Source of the DNA: Acanthaster planci
Lineage: Eukaryota > Echinodermata > Asteroidea > Valvatida > Acanthasteridae
Direction: 5' to 3'
Assembly (NCBI RefSeq): GCF_001949145.1
Contig: NW_019091404.1
Span: forward strand, 1,198,191-1,259,664
DNA: 61,474 nt
In this document: in pieces, positions 28,880-40,448 of the stretch
Numbering within the stretch: the stretch's first letter is position 1
Layout: the number at the start of each line of letters is the position of its first letter
The notes under the pieces: generated by a model
What the model saw: only the letters and a program-made list of their open reading frames with translations
Told to the model about the DNA's origin: nothing
Database searches by the model: none
Program-made: the position numbers and the translations under genes

Positions 28880-31800
28880 TGTAAAAAGAAATTCTAGAAA
28901 GACGGCCTAAACTATTCCGTCTGCAAATGATCGATCAACCCATGTAAATAGGCCAAGTTAAGTTTCCACATAAATCCCGTCAACCGCCGAGTCCAATCCT
29001 TAACACAATGAAAATGTATTGATTAATTACTATTCCCACGCCACGTAGCATCCGAAGTACAGTGTACCTCTGGTCAGGCAGTGTTTATTTACGCTTTACA
29101 TGAGCACATGTAGACCATCCCGGCCATTATCCGCTGACTGTGCTTAAAATTAAGGCACGCAACCAGGGAAAAGCCTCGCGGATTTCAAACCCAAGCGCGG
29201 GGTACCAGGGGTAGACGGGGGGCGTTTTCCACGATCCGGCCTCTGATTGGTTTAGATGGGCTGCTTTAAAATAAAGTCGTGTTTACAGTACCAAACTGCA
29301 GCATTGTATGCCACATTTGCCAACTTTGCTCGCTTCCATGCGACACGTGAACTACCTGTAGCTCTCTCTTTCCACTAAACCGTGCAGACGATAAGTTTAC
29401 CGATAAAGGCGCACGTCTGGAAATCCTGTTACTAGTGTTAGGTTCTTGCGATTTCACATGGTATAAAAAATAACTGGTACAAAGTTAAAGCATGGAAATA
29501 AAGCAATGACAAATTTGTGTATTGGAGGCGAGATTAAAGATATTAACAACGGGGCCACTTGTCTTTATTGAGGTCGCACTTAGTGTAAGAAATGTGCAGA
29601 GCAAGATCGTATTTGTAAGCCTGAGGAAATGTGTTGCTTTGGAACTATGAATCCTTAATAAAGTTTGGGAATTAGGATTCTGCACTTTCAAATGTTGTTT
29701 TAACAAGTTATATGTTGACATATTTTATGCTGCCATGGCACAGGTGATATCGATTTGTCTGGAGAACTGCACTCCTGTGATTCTACCTCCATGGTAGTAC
29801 TAGTAAGGAACATTCATGGGTGTGTCTTACCGGGGACTCAACTTTCTTCAGAGAGTTATTTAAAACGAAAATTTGTTTCCAATTCTCCTTTGATGCTGCG
29901 GAAACTAGTCCGATTAAGGGAAAAAATCGTCTAAACTATCCATGTTGAAGTCATTTTGTCTGCACGAAATGGCAGGGCGGGGGAACTGATAATGGGTGCG
30001 ACACGCGTACATCCTTACAGAAACAATAATGAATCCACGGTGATTCATCTTATAAACTCAGCTCCACAAATTAAAGACACCCCTTAGAAAGTTCATGCCT
30101 TCCATCTCCATTCAAGCATGGAGGAATCGACGCAGTTCCTTTCTTTGACGCAATGGTTCAAGTCAGTTCAAGTGTGGATTTGTAACTAATTCACAGCATT
30201 CTTAATTACAAAACCAGACTTTCTCATGCATTCTGCTTGCCATTATCTACAAATGCATTTAACAGCTTGAGAATATCGGGATGTTCAGAATGTTACCAAA
30301 ATTTAATAAAAACACCACCAAAATAATGTCCCCAATTTGAAAGCTGGAGAGCAGTTAGAAAATAACCTAATCTGTGAAGCGAGAATGGCAAAGTTTGGGG
30401 AAAAATTGATCTTGAAGGACATGCTGAATCAGATAGTCGGCAAAGCTTCAATCAGGAAACATCACACCAACTTGCCATTAATAAGAGGTTGCAACAATGA
30501 CTGGGAAATATTTGCCAAGAAATGAATTTTAACATTTACCAAAATGTAATTGACCCTTCGATAGCACTAACAGTTTCAAATCCTCCGATTTTACATACAC
30601 ACCCTAGGGGATAGGGTTAAAAGATATGATCAAAATCTACATGAATTTCTTTCCTTCTCTCAAGAACAACAATTGACATATAATGCGTGTATTTATTTAA
30701 CTATTGTATACCTCTCTGGAACAAGTAAGAAACATTTAGCTCATGTCCATCTAGTAAATATATACGAAAACTCCTAATGTTATATTGAGTCAGCGTACAA
30801 TAAACATATGTAAATATGGTTTCTGTTCAAAATGGATGTAATTATGTCCACATAATTAGGTAATATCAGCTATTAGAAAATTAATGGTGAATTCCTTTTT
30901 TATAATTATCTTCTAAGCATTATGCATTACATGCAAAAAATGCTTATTTCAATACTACATTTTTAAACAATCAAATATATATTTAAATGAAACTTTGTGA
31001 ATATGCCCCATTGAAACCAATGGGATCCCATTCGGTCCTATTGTATCCAGTTGAGTCCTATTGGGTCCCATTGAAAAATCCAATGGGATTTAATGGGAGT
31101 CAACTTGAATTTTCTCCTGAATAGTTACGGATGACTAGTCTCTGCAGTTAGCACACCAATAGCCCCGAGGTTTGCAGTGCAACGCCACATAAAATACTGA
31201 TATCACACACTCATTACCCCAGACTAGAGGTAATCCAGATTTTTAAAAACTTCATTAAAATTCTGTTAAACTGAAGAGTGCCCAAAGTTCCATTGCACGA
31301 AGGCATAAAATTCCTGAAATGAGCTTTCTGGTATTGAAGAACAGTGCACTTGTTACTGCTTGCTAAACCAGTCTACCAACGGGAGACTTTTGAGATGATG
31401 GCAGCAGCCAACACACTGGTCCTTTTTCAAGGTACTGCACATGCTCAGAACTACGCACGCATCCTCGGAACTAGTAATAAAGACCGGTCTGTTTGTCGCC
31501 ACCAAGCGTCTCAAAGTCTCCCATTGGTTAAGGCACAATTAAGTGCAAAAAAGTCACAGATTGACCAAACAAACAGAAGAGATGCTCTTGGTTTGATGTC
31601 AAGTGAGCATTAAAATTCCCAAAACCAGGAACAAGGTTCCAGCCATTTGTCACCACAATGGTGAATATTTACAAACCTCGGTCATAACCCTGAGTAATAG
31701 ACAATAGTTGTATTTGGCACTGCATAACAAAAGGCAAGTGCCGGGAAAAATGCACAGTAGTTTAGTAAAAACTCTGCCTACTTTTTAAAATTTGCCAGCA

Positions 31801-32159
31801 CCAACCCTCTGCGAACCAGTACAAATTCCCAAGTACCACGTACTTAAGTTCTAAAACCTTATCTTATTTCTGTCTGCAAACAAATATTGACATTGCAAGT
31901 TTGATTCAAATCACCCTTGTACTGCTGCGGTTCACGTACATATATCTGCTATGTTCGTTCTCAAGTGAAAAATCATCCAATTTTACATAGGAAATATGTA
32001 GTTGGTTTTTACAACCTGGTTCAGTTGCTGTGAAGCTATACTGACTGCAACACCTATCTGAATGTTCTCGTTTTCATGAAGAGACATGACAAATTTGAGA
32101 CAGGTCAGCTGTGCACTCGCTAGCATCTCGGACACAACGTCTGAGTACACCAAGGCTAT
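28880..32159. other. Intergenic DNA between CDA2 and the first oxidoreductase gene
   Basis: It holds the upstream region of CDA2 (minus strand) and the 3' flank of the oxidoreductase. No exon is recognisable. It includes an ATTG-rich degenerate repeat at 31010-31100 and long AT-rich stretches. Short open frames here, for example near 31350-31610 on both strands, have no recognisable domain. Confidence 0.5.
31010..31100 (+). repeat. Degenerate short tandem repeat (CCCATTG/TCCTATTG)
   Basis: Units of about 12-16 bp based on 'GGTCCCATTG' or 'GTCCTATTG' recur about six times, some inverted (CAATGGG). It resembles a decaying minisatellite. Confidence 0.6.
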
Positions 32160-35100
32160 TTACATCACGTCTTTTATATGAATAGGGACCCCCTTGCGGT
32201 AGGACTGTTCGCAGGCCTCAGCAATGATCGTTGCCATGACGGTTTCTGTCCGAGAGACTTCGACATGGGTGTCCAGACCTGAAAAGGGAAGGGAGAACAA
32301 AGTGGTGGATTGCTATAGCACCGACATGCACTGATCAGTACGAGCAAGTCTGATTAAGGGCAGTGGTTAACCACGGTCTCTGACTGGAGTTGGAGTTAAG
32401 TTTATATCCATATATCAAACTAATAACAGTTACTGAACTCCAACTCCAACTTACTGGTATCGTTTGCACACTTGTTTGTCCAATTACTAGACAAGTCCAC
32501 TGTCACTTCAAATGGCAATAGATCTACAACAAAATGCTGCTATGAAAAGCAAATTCTTGGATCTTAAGTCTTTTCTAATAACTCTTCTGCTCTTTTTGTT
32601 TGTTTGTTTGTTTGTTTTTTTGTCAGTCTGTTAATACCAGGGTTCTGTGTTATAATGAGTTTATTTGGCTTAGTCCCAGCAACTTTGACAAATTGGAAGT
32701 TGACTTTAGGTGGAAAAATTTTTCTCAGGAGACTATTATTCATATTTCGAGGTGCTAAGGTACAGGTAAGTTGGGATATCTAGTGCTCTCATTCACCTAC
32801 AAAGTGACAACAGATTCAATACCTAGTTCATAATCGATGAAGTAGTCCAGCTCGTTGGCGTAGGCCTCAGCGTAGCGCTGGGGGAAGGAGTGAGCGATTG
32901 GCTCCGTAGAGGAGCCCTGTTTGCCAAGATGGCCAACTAAGTTGAATTGATGGCTGACGTTGCGAGTCTGCAACATTCCAGCGGAACCAAAAACCTTCAA
33001 GAAAGGAAAGGATAAACGATGAAGGACGGAATGATAACAAGCTGCATCCTAGCACTGGCTACTTTGAATCTGATACGGCAATGGGAGCTGTATGGAGTAG
33101 AGATAATGTGCCAACAAAAGGTCAATTCTGAATTCTTATTTTCTTAACAAGAGAACTAGCTTAAGCCTTCTACAATCAAACGTACATCCTGGATAAAGCT
33201 GTCCTTTCAAAATCACATGTGTGTCGTTTCTCCGCAGTCTACATACAGTGGAAGTGGATTGAATTCTTGATAGTCTTTGATAAAATAACGTCCCCTCTGT
33301 TTTCTAGTGAAACACATTACAAGGCAGTGGAAGCGGGAACCGAGGTACCTCAATGCGTTGGTCGTATCCATAGCTGGATTCCCGGTTCAGGTCGATGGTG
33401 GCGATGGTTCCGCTGGGGAACTTCATGGTGATGGCCACCTGATCCACGTCGTCCATCTCGGCCAGCTCTTGGTGGAAAAGATGTGCCTGGGTGTACACCA
33501 CGTCCGGGTACTGGCCCAGGATCCAGCAGACGACATCAATGTCGTGAACGCCGCAATCGTGGAAAATACCACCTGGTGGAAGGAAGAGAGAGAGGGGAGA
33601 TGTAGAATAGACTCTTGAATTGAAAGTGAGGTAAAAGTTTGATTTTGGGAACCCCAGAGTTGAAATAACAGGAACAAAATAAACGTTCAATACAAATTCA
33701 CACCAGCTTTCAATTAGAATAATTTGAAATCTGTGACAATTATATCGGCATGTAAATGTTTTAAGCCACATTGAAACACAAATGAAAGTGTGGTTTGAAA
33801 CCCAAAAAAGTCTGGCACTCCATTTAACAGGATTTTACATTGGATACAATAGATTCGGCGAAAAATGATAAAACATGGCTTCCCTGTAGGTCAATTAGAT
33901 TGCATCCAGAACAGGCTTCAACAGTTAAGCTGGAACACAATGCACTGTTCCTTATTCTTTGCTTCTCACCATAGCAACCCCGTATGTGGCATTTATGAAC
34001 ATCACTTCATCCCGGTGATGAAACTAGGATTTTACAAGTGGCAGGGGGCACAAGGGGGGGTGGCACTAGCATCTTATGGGGGGCACCAGCTTTCAGTAGG
34101 GTTTGTTTTTTGGGGGGCAAGTTTTTGTTAGCCTTGTTCAATATCTATTCATCCGTTTAAGGGGGGGGAGGGGCCATCGGGAATTTGTGGGGCAAACGTC
34201 TGCCGCCCCACCCCCCTCCCATGGCTACGCCCCTGCTTCATCCTTCCAGGTATACCCTGCGATCCAGAAGACAAGACAAACGGACAGATATGTCGTACAA
34301 CATGTAGCCACAGCTTTCTATGGAGAGAATCAAGTACGCTGGCTTCAGATTTTGGAAACAAAATGGCTGTTCACCATACTGCAGGGCACATGGCTAATGT
34401 ATCTGTCCAAGCGCTCTGGTGCATTTGGTTCCAACAAAGGTGACAGTCATGTCGCAACTCTCTATAAACAGCTTTGCATGTGGCCACTGGGCTTGGAGGT
34501 TCATCCCCACAACACTCTGCACCGGGAACCGTATCTGTCTGCTTCATTTTACCTGACATCTTAAAGTAGGCTAGACTTGGGAATGGACTGTCTCTCGAGC
34601 ACGTCTTGATGCACTGGACTTGCCCTACTTCACCATTTCGGATGCGCTGCTGCAAGTGTCGAATTGAAGGATCGTAGCGCCTGTTGAAAATGGGCAAAAG
34701 AGAGAGAAGCTTGACGTCTAAGATGGTAAAACAATGGAAAAACTCTGGCAAGTTTTTTCCCTACTTATGACCGACAACTGAGCTGAGGCTGCATCCGAAT
34801 CTCTTGTCTAGAGCTAGGTCTAGGTCTTCGTTCCAGAGCCGTAGCTCTGGAAGCCCGTTTTGGACACGGCCTGAGACTGGCTGAAATTCAAATTGTGGAG
34901 AATGACAGTACTCCATCTAGTATACAGGCTCACATCATCTGCTGAGGCGCAAGCTCCAAAATGCACAAACCGCGGAACTGTCCAACAAGACAATAATAGA
35001 GATGGGTACTGCTCCACAAATGCCGCCTTCTATGGGGTTCTCACCTGTCTTCTCCCCATACCGCAGTGGCTAAACATGTTTTGCTGTAAAGGGAATGGGC

Positions 35101-38100
35101 TGAAACCTGTGGGGTCCTTTGCCGGCAGCAATGGCACTTGGTACCGGAAGTGTTGGAGGACTAGCCAGCTACAGAACTTTGCTGCGTCCCTTTGTCCAAA
35201 AGTACCCTTTGATGTGCAGGTTGGAAATGCGCATCTAGATAAGGCGCAGTAGACATATATACTTGTATATGTACATGTTACACAAAGTAGATGTCTCTTT
35301 TGGAAAGTCGGCCAGGGAGACGACACTTTGTACCTGCAAAGCTGGAGGCCACACTTGGCCATTCCAACAAATTTATGATACAAACTCTACAGATGATAGA
35401 CAAGTGCCATGTTAACACAACATGCGTACTATGAGCATACAGCTGTATAGTGGAAGCAAAAAGAAAAAATGCTGGTTAGCGGATTAGCTAGTTAGATGGA
35501 TGACGTACTTGAATAACGGCAGAGCCTCCTGCACTTTGCTTGGGACCTGACTGTGGTGGATCATCATGCTTCTGTCCATGAGCAAGGCAGTTTCCTCCAA
35601 CAGTGTCTAAACTTAGCGTGAGTGGTGAACGCTCAGCTAGCCACGTATGCTACCCATGTGAGGTCCAAGTTTACAGCGCAATCGACATAAAAAGGTAACG
35701 ACTGACGTGCATTGCTAGCTGATTTCTTGCCATTCAAAGCTAAACAAAAAACTGCAAACACTCACCTGTTGAAAGCACAGTAGAGCATCTTGCCACGTTC
35801 CTCGGCTAGATCATAGCATGACTTGGTGGCACTGAGCTCTCTTGCGATGGGCTTCTCGCAAAAGACAGATTTACCTGGGGTACAGGTGGGGTTTCAATAG
35901 ATAAACAACCACTGCAAATCAGGAAGTAGTCAATTAAGAATAGTTAATTTATTTGCATTTCACTATTGCAGCCAATGAATAAGTGCATATATAAAAGACA
36001 CATAAAATTATACGTATGATAAATAAATTCATTAGCATAACAGATAAAGGTGTATAAAATATGGGTAGATTAAATAATGGTTAGATCTATATTCTGATAA
36101 TATTGAAAATGATATGGCATAATAATTAAATACCTAATCAGGGATTTTGCCGGTGGTAATAAAATGAAACAAACTCTCTTGCAAATTGCAATTTAAAATG
36201 AGATAAACTAAAATGATGACCGGATGAAAAGTTTGTAAATAAAGCACTAAACTGATGAACTTTGGGTCTGATGTGGTAAAGTTGCCTTGGCAACATGACT
36301 TTTTACCTGCCAACAGCGCTTTCTTGACAATGTCTTCATGCGTGTGTGTGAAGGTGCATACGATGACGGCATCGACACTGGTATTTAAAGCCAAAAAGAA
36401 TAGAGGGGTGATCAGAAATAACAATCAACTTTGAAAACCCCAAACAAATCACCCGAGGTCTTTCGGTGCAAGCAGGAGCATGCGTTTGATCTTAGTACCC
36501 TGCAAATGTTTTCAACTTCAGATGATGACTCGCGCTCAAGCTGGGATGTATGCACAAGCGTGCCATGCACAGTGTGGACCTCTGAAGAAAAGAAGTACCT
36601 AGGGGTTGGAAGACGTTGTGGGGGCTTGCACACCACGTCCACAAAGTGTTTTCCCCTCTCCGAAAGACAGCTTCAGAGGGGTCATGCAGGGTTTCCGGTG
36701 GGAACAGTTCAAGAAATCATCGTCAAAAATCCAGCTCGAAGGAGTTATCCTAGTGGGGAGAAGGAGCATTTTGCCCAATTGTTTTTCAACCACAGGAAGG
36801 TTAAACAAGAACCTGTGACTTTCCTGTGTTATTCAAAAAAACAGGAAGTTCACGAAATGTGAGTTGAATTTTGATGAGGCTAGAACATATTGTACACATG
36901 TGCAAATAGGTTTACGTATGTGTACATGTATTTATTCTTCTTACGTGTATGTACATGTTGATGAGGCTAGAACATATTGTACACATGTGCAAATAGGTTT
37001 ACGTATGTGTACATGTATTTATTCTTCTTACGTGTATGTACATGTACTAGCAGTTCAGAAAACTTGGTGAACTTAAATACTTGTTTTTCTTGTGCTGTGA
37101 ACATTATCTTAGGCCAGACTTTTGTTGACGGTTTCCTTGACTGCTCCTCTTCCTTTTGCATAACTTTAATTCTCAAATGCCTCTAAAATGATTTTCCTGA
37201 ATGCAGATAACCTTGTGTGGACTTGGTTTAGTCCACACAACCTGCATCGCATACATGTTGACCTATTTTGTTCACAGGTCCGTGCTAGCTGTGTAAGGTT
37301 AACACAGGTACACTGTATAGTACACATGTACATGTATGTACATGTAGTTATTTTTTTAATTAACAATTTTCTGTAAGATATTAAAAGCTTGAATGCATAA
37401 TTGCAAAATGAGATTGATTTGCACACTTATTACCCCGTGGGCTTAACATAATGCCGACTGAAAATTCTGGTTGTGATCATATCCTAAGCCTGGGGCTCAA
37501 AGAATTAGATTCAGCTCAGGTGATTTAATGATCAGCCTATAGTGCTTTCCTGTAATTTGAAAAACAAAATGGGGTTTCTTTATTTGAGTGTACAATGAAC
37601 ATCGTAACGACGAGTTTATCTCTATTGTATTTTTTCCTGCTTTGTGGTTAAGGAAAACGATAAACGACATTCGTGTTATACCACTCCACTTTGAGTTTTT
37701 CAAATGAGCAAACATATTTCCACTGTTAAACTACAGATACACACACTTTTCATTACTTCATTCGGCTCGGCTCCAGTAGAAATAATTTTGTGTCTTGTTA
37801 AATTTTGACCTAATTGTAGCCTGGAACCTCAGTACAGCATGTAAATTTCAACCCTAAATCTGAAGCTTGGGTGCAGTACTTAATGGTGGGACTGACAAGA
37901 GCCCAAGTGATGGAATGGGGTGGGGTGGGGTTGAATTTTGCATCACCAGTGGTGCCTTTTTTTTAACAAGAAAGCATAAAATCGGTTGAGATTCAACAGA
38001 TTCAGAATGCTTGAAATCAGACAGCAGTTTTCACTTTTAAGCTTACCACCAAAAGTGGAGAGATATTGTCAACTGATGGTCGGTGGGAGACTTTGACGGG

Positions 38101-40448
38101 CTGGGGATACCCAGTGAAACTTTATCAGTTGGAATGTACGTGTACCATGCTTTGGCTACGAGGACACCCACAAGACAGTTCTCTGTGCCAGTCTTTTCCA
38201 GGGGTTTCAATGAAGAAGAGCTACACTAAGCACATGATTGGGCAACACCATGAAGCAAATTCCTCATTTCAACATTCATGCTGGATTAGCATCGGATGTC
38301 AACATCAGGAATACATGTAAACTAGACTGGCTTGCATGAACAGACCTGACAAAACTTGAGCTTTTTAAACAGATTTGAGACACCCCTTTTCAAAATGTGG
38401 ACCACGCTCGGAAGGTGTTGGTCAGGTACACTCATACCCCTTCTGCCGCACCCCTACCTGTCCCCTCACAAATGCACCATCCCAAAGAACAAAAGTCAGA
38501 CTGTGCTGTTGACCTAGGCTGACCTATACAGTTATTGTACACATAACAAGGGCAATAGACTGATGAAAGAATTCGAAGCGCCAGGTGAAACTGTGCTGTC
38601 CGATTTGGGTAGGATAAAACCAGAACTGTGTACTTTGATCCGCTCACGTCCAGTTGACAATTATTGAAGGAAGGATGGCAAGGTCGCACAATGGTGGCTT
38701 GATGTTTACACTCAGATTTGGCATCGTGATACTCAGATAGAGGTATACACATTTAAATTTTTGTTTCTGGTTTGTAATAAGAACTAAATGGGTCCCAACT
38801 GATTCCACTCCCCAAAATGTACAGCAAACCTCTTTATGTTGGCTGATGATGGCCAAAATTATTGAAAAAGTTTCCAATTCCTCATGGGATCCATTATAAC
38901 TCACTATCATGTTCCTCTGTCTGGGAAGAGAGCAGGTGCAGGTACAATGAGTATAAACGAGATGCTTGGCCAGTCTTCTGTGTCAGATCTTGTAACTTTA
39001 CACGTTTTACGTGTACATACATACACGTAAGTTAACAATAACCACAATCTCTATGCATCAGACTAGGTGGGACTTTATAAATCACCTAAGTTATCCAATC
39101 GTGGAGTTTTCCCTTCCGCCACTGACTCCAATTGTGACCCGCTCAGTGAAAATGAGTCACAAGTCACCCAGCCACTTTTTGAGTTTTCATTTGATTGGAA
39201 AGATCAAGTTGAGTTTTTTGTTTTAATGTATCACTCAGTTTGGCATCCTGATGGAAGTGGATACTCCATGGCAGTGGCGTAGCGACAGGTGGCCTGGGGG
39301 ACACGTGCCCCCTCCACAAATTTCTTGTGCCCCGGCAAGTCCCCCCCCCACCACTAAAACAAAATGGATAAATTGATATTGAAAAAAGCTAACAAAAACT
39401 TACTCCCACACCATACCACTAAAACTTGAGTAAAAGCTGGTGTCCCCCCCAAGATGCTGGTGCCCCCAAGTTGTGCCCCGCCCCCACTAGTAAAATCCAG
39501 CTACACCACTGCTCCATGGTGAAAAATGCTGTGGGTTCCTATTGTTTTACACTGTCCACAATTATTCTAAAGGACTTTTTGCTCCAAAGTGGCTGTGGCA
39601 ACTTGTGACTCATTTTCAGAGTGGGTCACAATTGTTTTAAATTGATAAAGTTGAGCAGCTTAATTAAAACCACATTCTGCTTATAACAAGGACATTTTTA
39701 GGTCCCCATTCTTTGTCCTTCAGTGTTCTCATTCCGGAAAATACACGATTCCTATTACAACAAAGTTATCAGCAAAGTCTGAAGAATGTCTCAGTTAACA
39801 AGGTTTGACTGTACTTTAGTTATACACATATATTGGTACATAAAAAACGAACAAGTTTTAAAAATCTAAACTTAAAAACTTGTCCTCATGTCACTGGGAC
39901 AGTCTGTTACAAGCTGAATGGACTTTACAGTACTCCAATGAAATGCAAGGCGAAGTACAACTTATTTTTTTTCAGCAAACAAGGACTGTGGCCTCCATAC
40001 ATGTATGTACATGTAAATGTATGATTCCACGATAAACTTAACAGATCTGGAATTACACGTGCTGAGAGTCTACTTGCTACTCATGCATAGTGGTGTGTTG
40101 ACTGCATACGGAACTCTTGTAATTGGCAAGAATTTCGGGTCTAACCTCAGTGAAAATGACACAGTTCTAGGGGTAACGTAAACCTACTGGGGGTACTTTT
40201 CACCTCTTGTCCTGGTAGACCCTCTCGGATTCGGCGGCGGTGATCACCTCGCAGCACTCGTCGATGGCCACTTGCAGGTGTCCCTGGCTCAAGACCTGCT
40301 CGGCCCGCTCTCGGCTCTCCTCGACCACGTACCGGATCACGGCGCGGGGATTCAGGGCCAGGTTGCCGATGTGGATGGTACCGGCGCGGCCCAAGCCGAA
40401 GATGGCAAACGACAGTTTGTTCTTCTTCACGTCAGTCTGGGAGGCCAT
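32160..40448 (-). CDS. Gfo/Idh/MocA oxidoreductase (inositol 2-dehydrogenase / YrbE-like), gene 1
   Basis: Seven exons on the minus strand: 40448-40204, 36377-36307, 35874-35766, 34680-34553, 33572-33349, 32994-32823, 32278-32160 (TAA), giving 355 aa with every intron GT-AG. The N-terminal Rossmann fold shows AIFGLGRAG (GxGxxG, 18-23). The VDAVIVCTFTHTHED strand follows, then the family EKP motif (112-114, catalytic Lys113). The C-terminal domain has HDCGVHDIDVVCWILG (His194-Asp195, the usual DxxxH catalytic pair) and MKFPSGTIATIDLNR. Known relatives oxidise inositols or sugars with NAD(P)+. The true substrate in this animal is unknown and no inositol-pathway neighbour is present. There is no signal peptide, so it is likely cytosolic. 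Intron 1 (3.8 kb) holds an 87 bp tandem repeat and a nested transposon. A GC-rich stretch near 40680-40740 could be its promoter. Confidence 0.9.
32386..32449. repeat. Short inverted repeat (GGAGTTGGAGTT / AACTCCAACTCC)
   Basis: TGGAGTTGGAGTTAAG on the left and TGAACTCCAACTCCAAC on the right form an imperfect hairpin in the last intron of oxidoreductase gene 1. Confidence 0.6.
32598..32624 (+). repeat. TTTG microsatellite
   Basis: About five copies of TTTG followed by a T run, within an intron of oxidoreductase gene 1. Confidence 0.85.
34020..34240 (+). mobile_element. hAT-like non-autonomous element (copy inverted relative to 39272-39511)
   Basis: It shares, in opposite orientation, the blocks of the element at 39272-39511: AGGATTTTACAAGTGG, GGGGGCACAAG, TGGCACTAGCATCTTATGGGGGGCACCAGCTTT, then GTTTTTGTTAGCCTTG and ATTCATCC. 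One end reads CCATGGCTACGCCCCTGC, matching the complement of the CAGTGGCGTAGC terminus. It lies in intron 4 of oxidoreductase gene 1. The other end is worn and no target duplication was confirmed. Confidence 0.7.
36871..37044 (+). repeat. Perfect 87 bp tandem duplication
   Basis: Two adjacent copies, 36871-36957 and 36958-37044, begin TTGATGAGGCTAGAACATAT and look identical throughout. Each is rich in alternating ACATGTACATGT-type sequence. The perfect match implies a recent duplication or an assembly artefact. It lies in intron 1 of oxidoreductase gene 1. Confidence 0.9.
37318..37346 (+). repeat. ACATGTACATGT simple repeat
   Basis: Self-complementary ACATGTAC repeats. Similar short tracts occur near 11160-11185, 27437-27475, 39998-40020 and 48222-48242. 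Confidence 0.7.
39129..39634. mobile_element. Outer inverted-repeat element, interrupted by a hAT-like insertion
   Basis: The ends are inverted copies about 33 bp long: CAATTGTGACCC..TGAAAATGAGTCACAAG on the left and its complement CTTGTGACTCATTTTC..GGGTCACAATTG on the right. The internal DNA is non-coding. The element at 39272-39511, with its own target duplication, sits inside it. The outer element is therefore older and was about 260 bp before the insertion. Confidence 0.8.
39272..39511. mobile_element. hAT-like MITE with an 8 bp target-site duplication
   Basis: A 240 bp element with terminal inverted repeats CAGTGGCGTAGC and GCTACACCACTG. It is flanked by the 8 bp direct repeat CTCCATGG at 39264-39271 and 39512-39519. 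The 8 bp target duplication is the signature of the hAT superfamily. It encodes no transposase. The body is C-rich on the plus strand (several CCCCCC runs). Confidence 0.88.
39700..39815 (-). mobile_element. Probable truncated pogo/Tigger-like terminus
   Basis: It ends in AAGGTTTGACTGTA, the same terminus as the TA-flanked element at 53041-53214 (CAGTCAAACCTC), and contains CTTATAACAAGG. The opposite end was not found. Confidence 0.4.

Noticed and set aside
34103-34564. A 153-residue open frame on the plus strand
   Set aside because: It runs through the hAT-like repeat and antisense over the edge of oxidoreductase exon 4; no protein family resemblance.
36431-36862. A 143-residue open frame on the plus strand in intron 1 of oxidoreductase gene 1
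   Set aside because: No recognisable domain and no splice or promoter support; likely chance.
36864-37070. An open frame with two identical 29-residue units
   Set aside because: Fully explained by the 87 bp tandem duplication of ACATGT-rich DNA; no evidence of translation.
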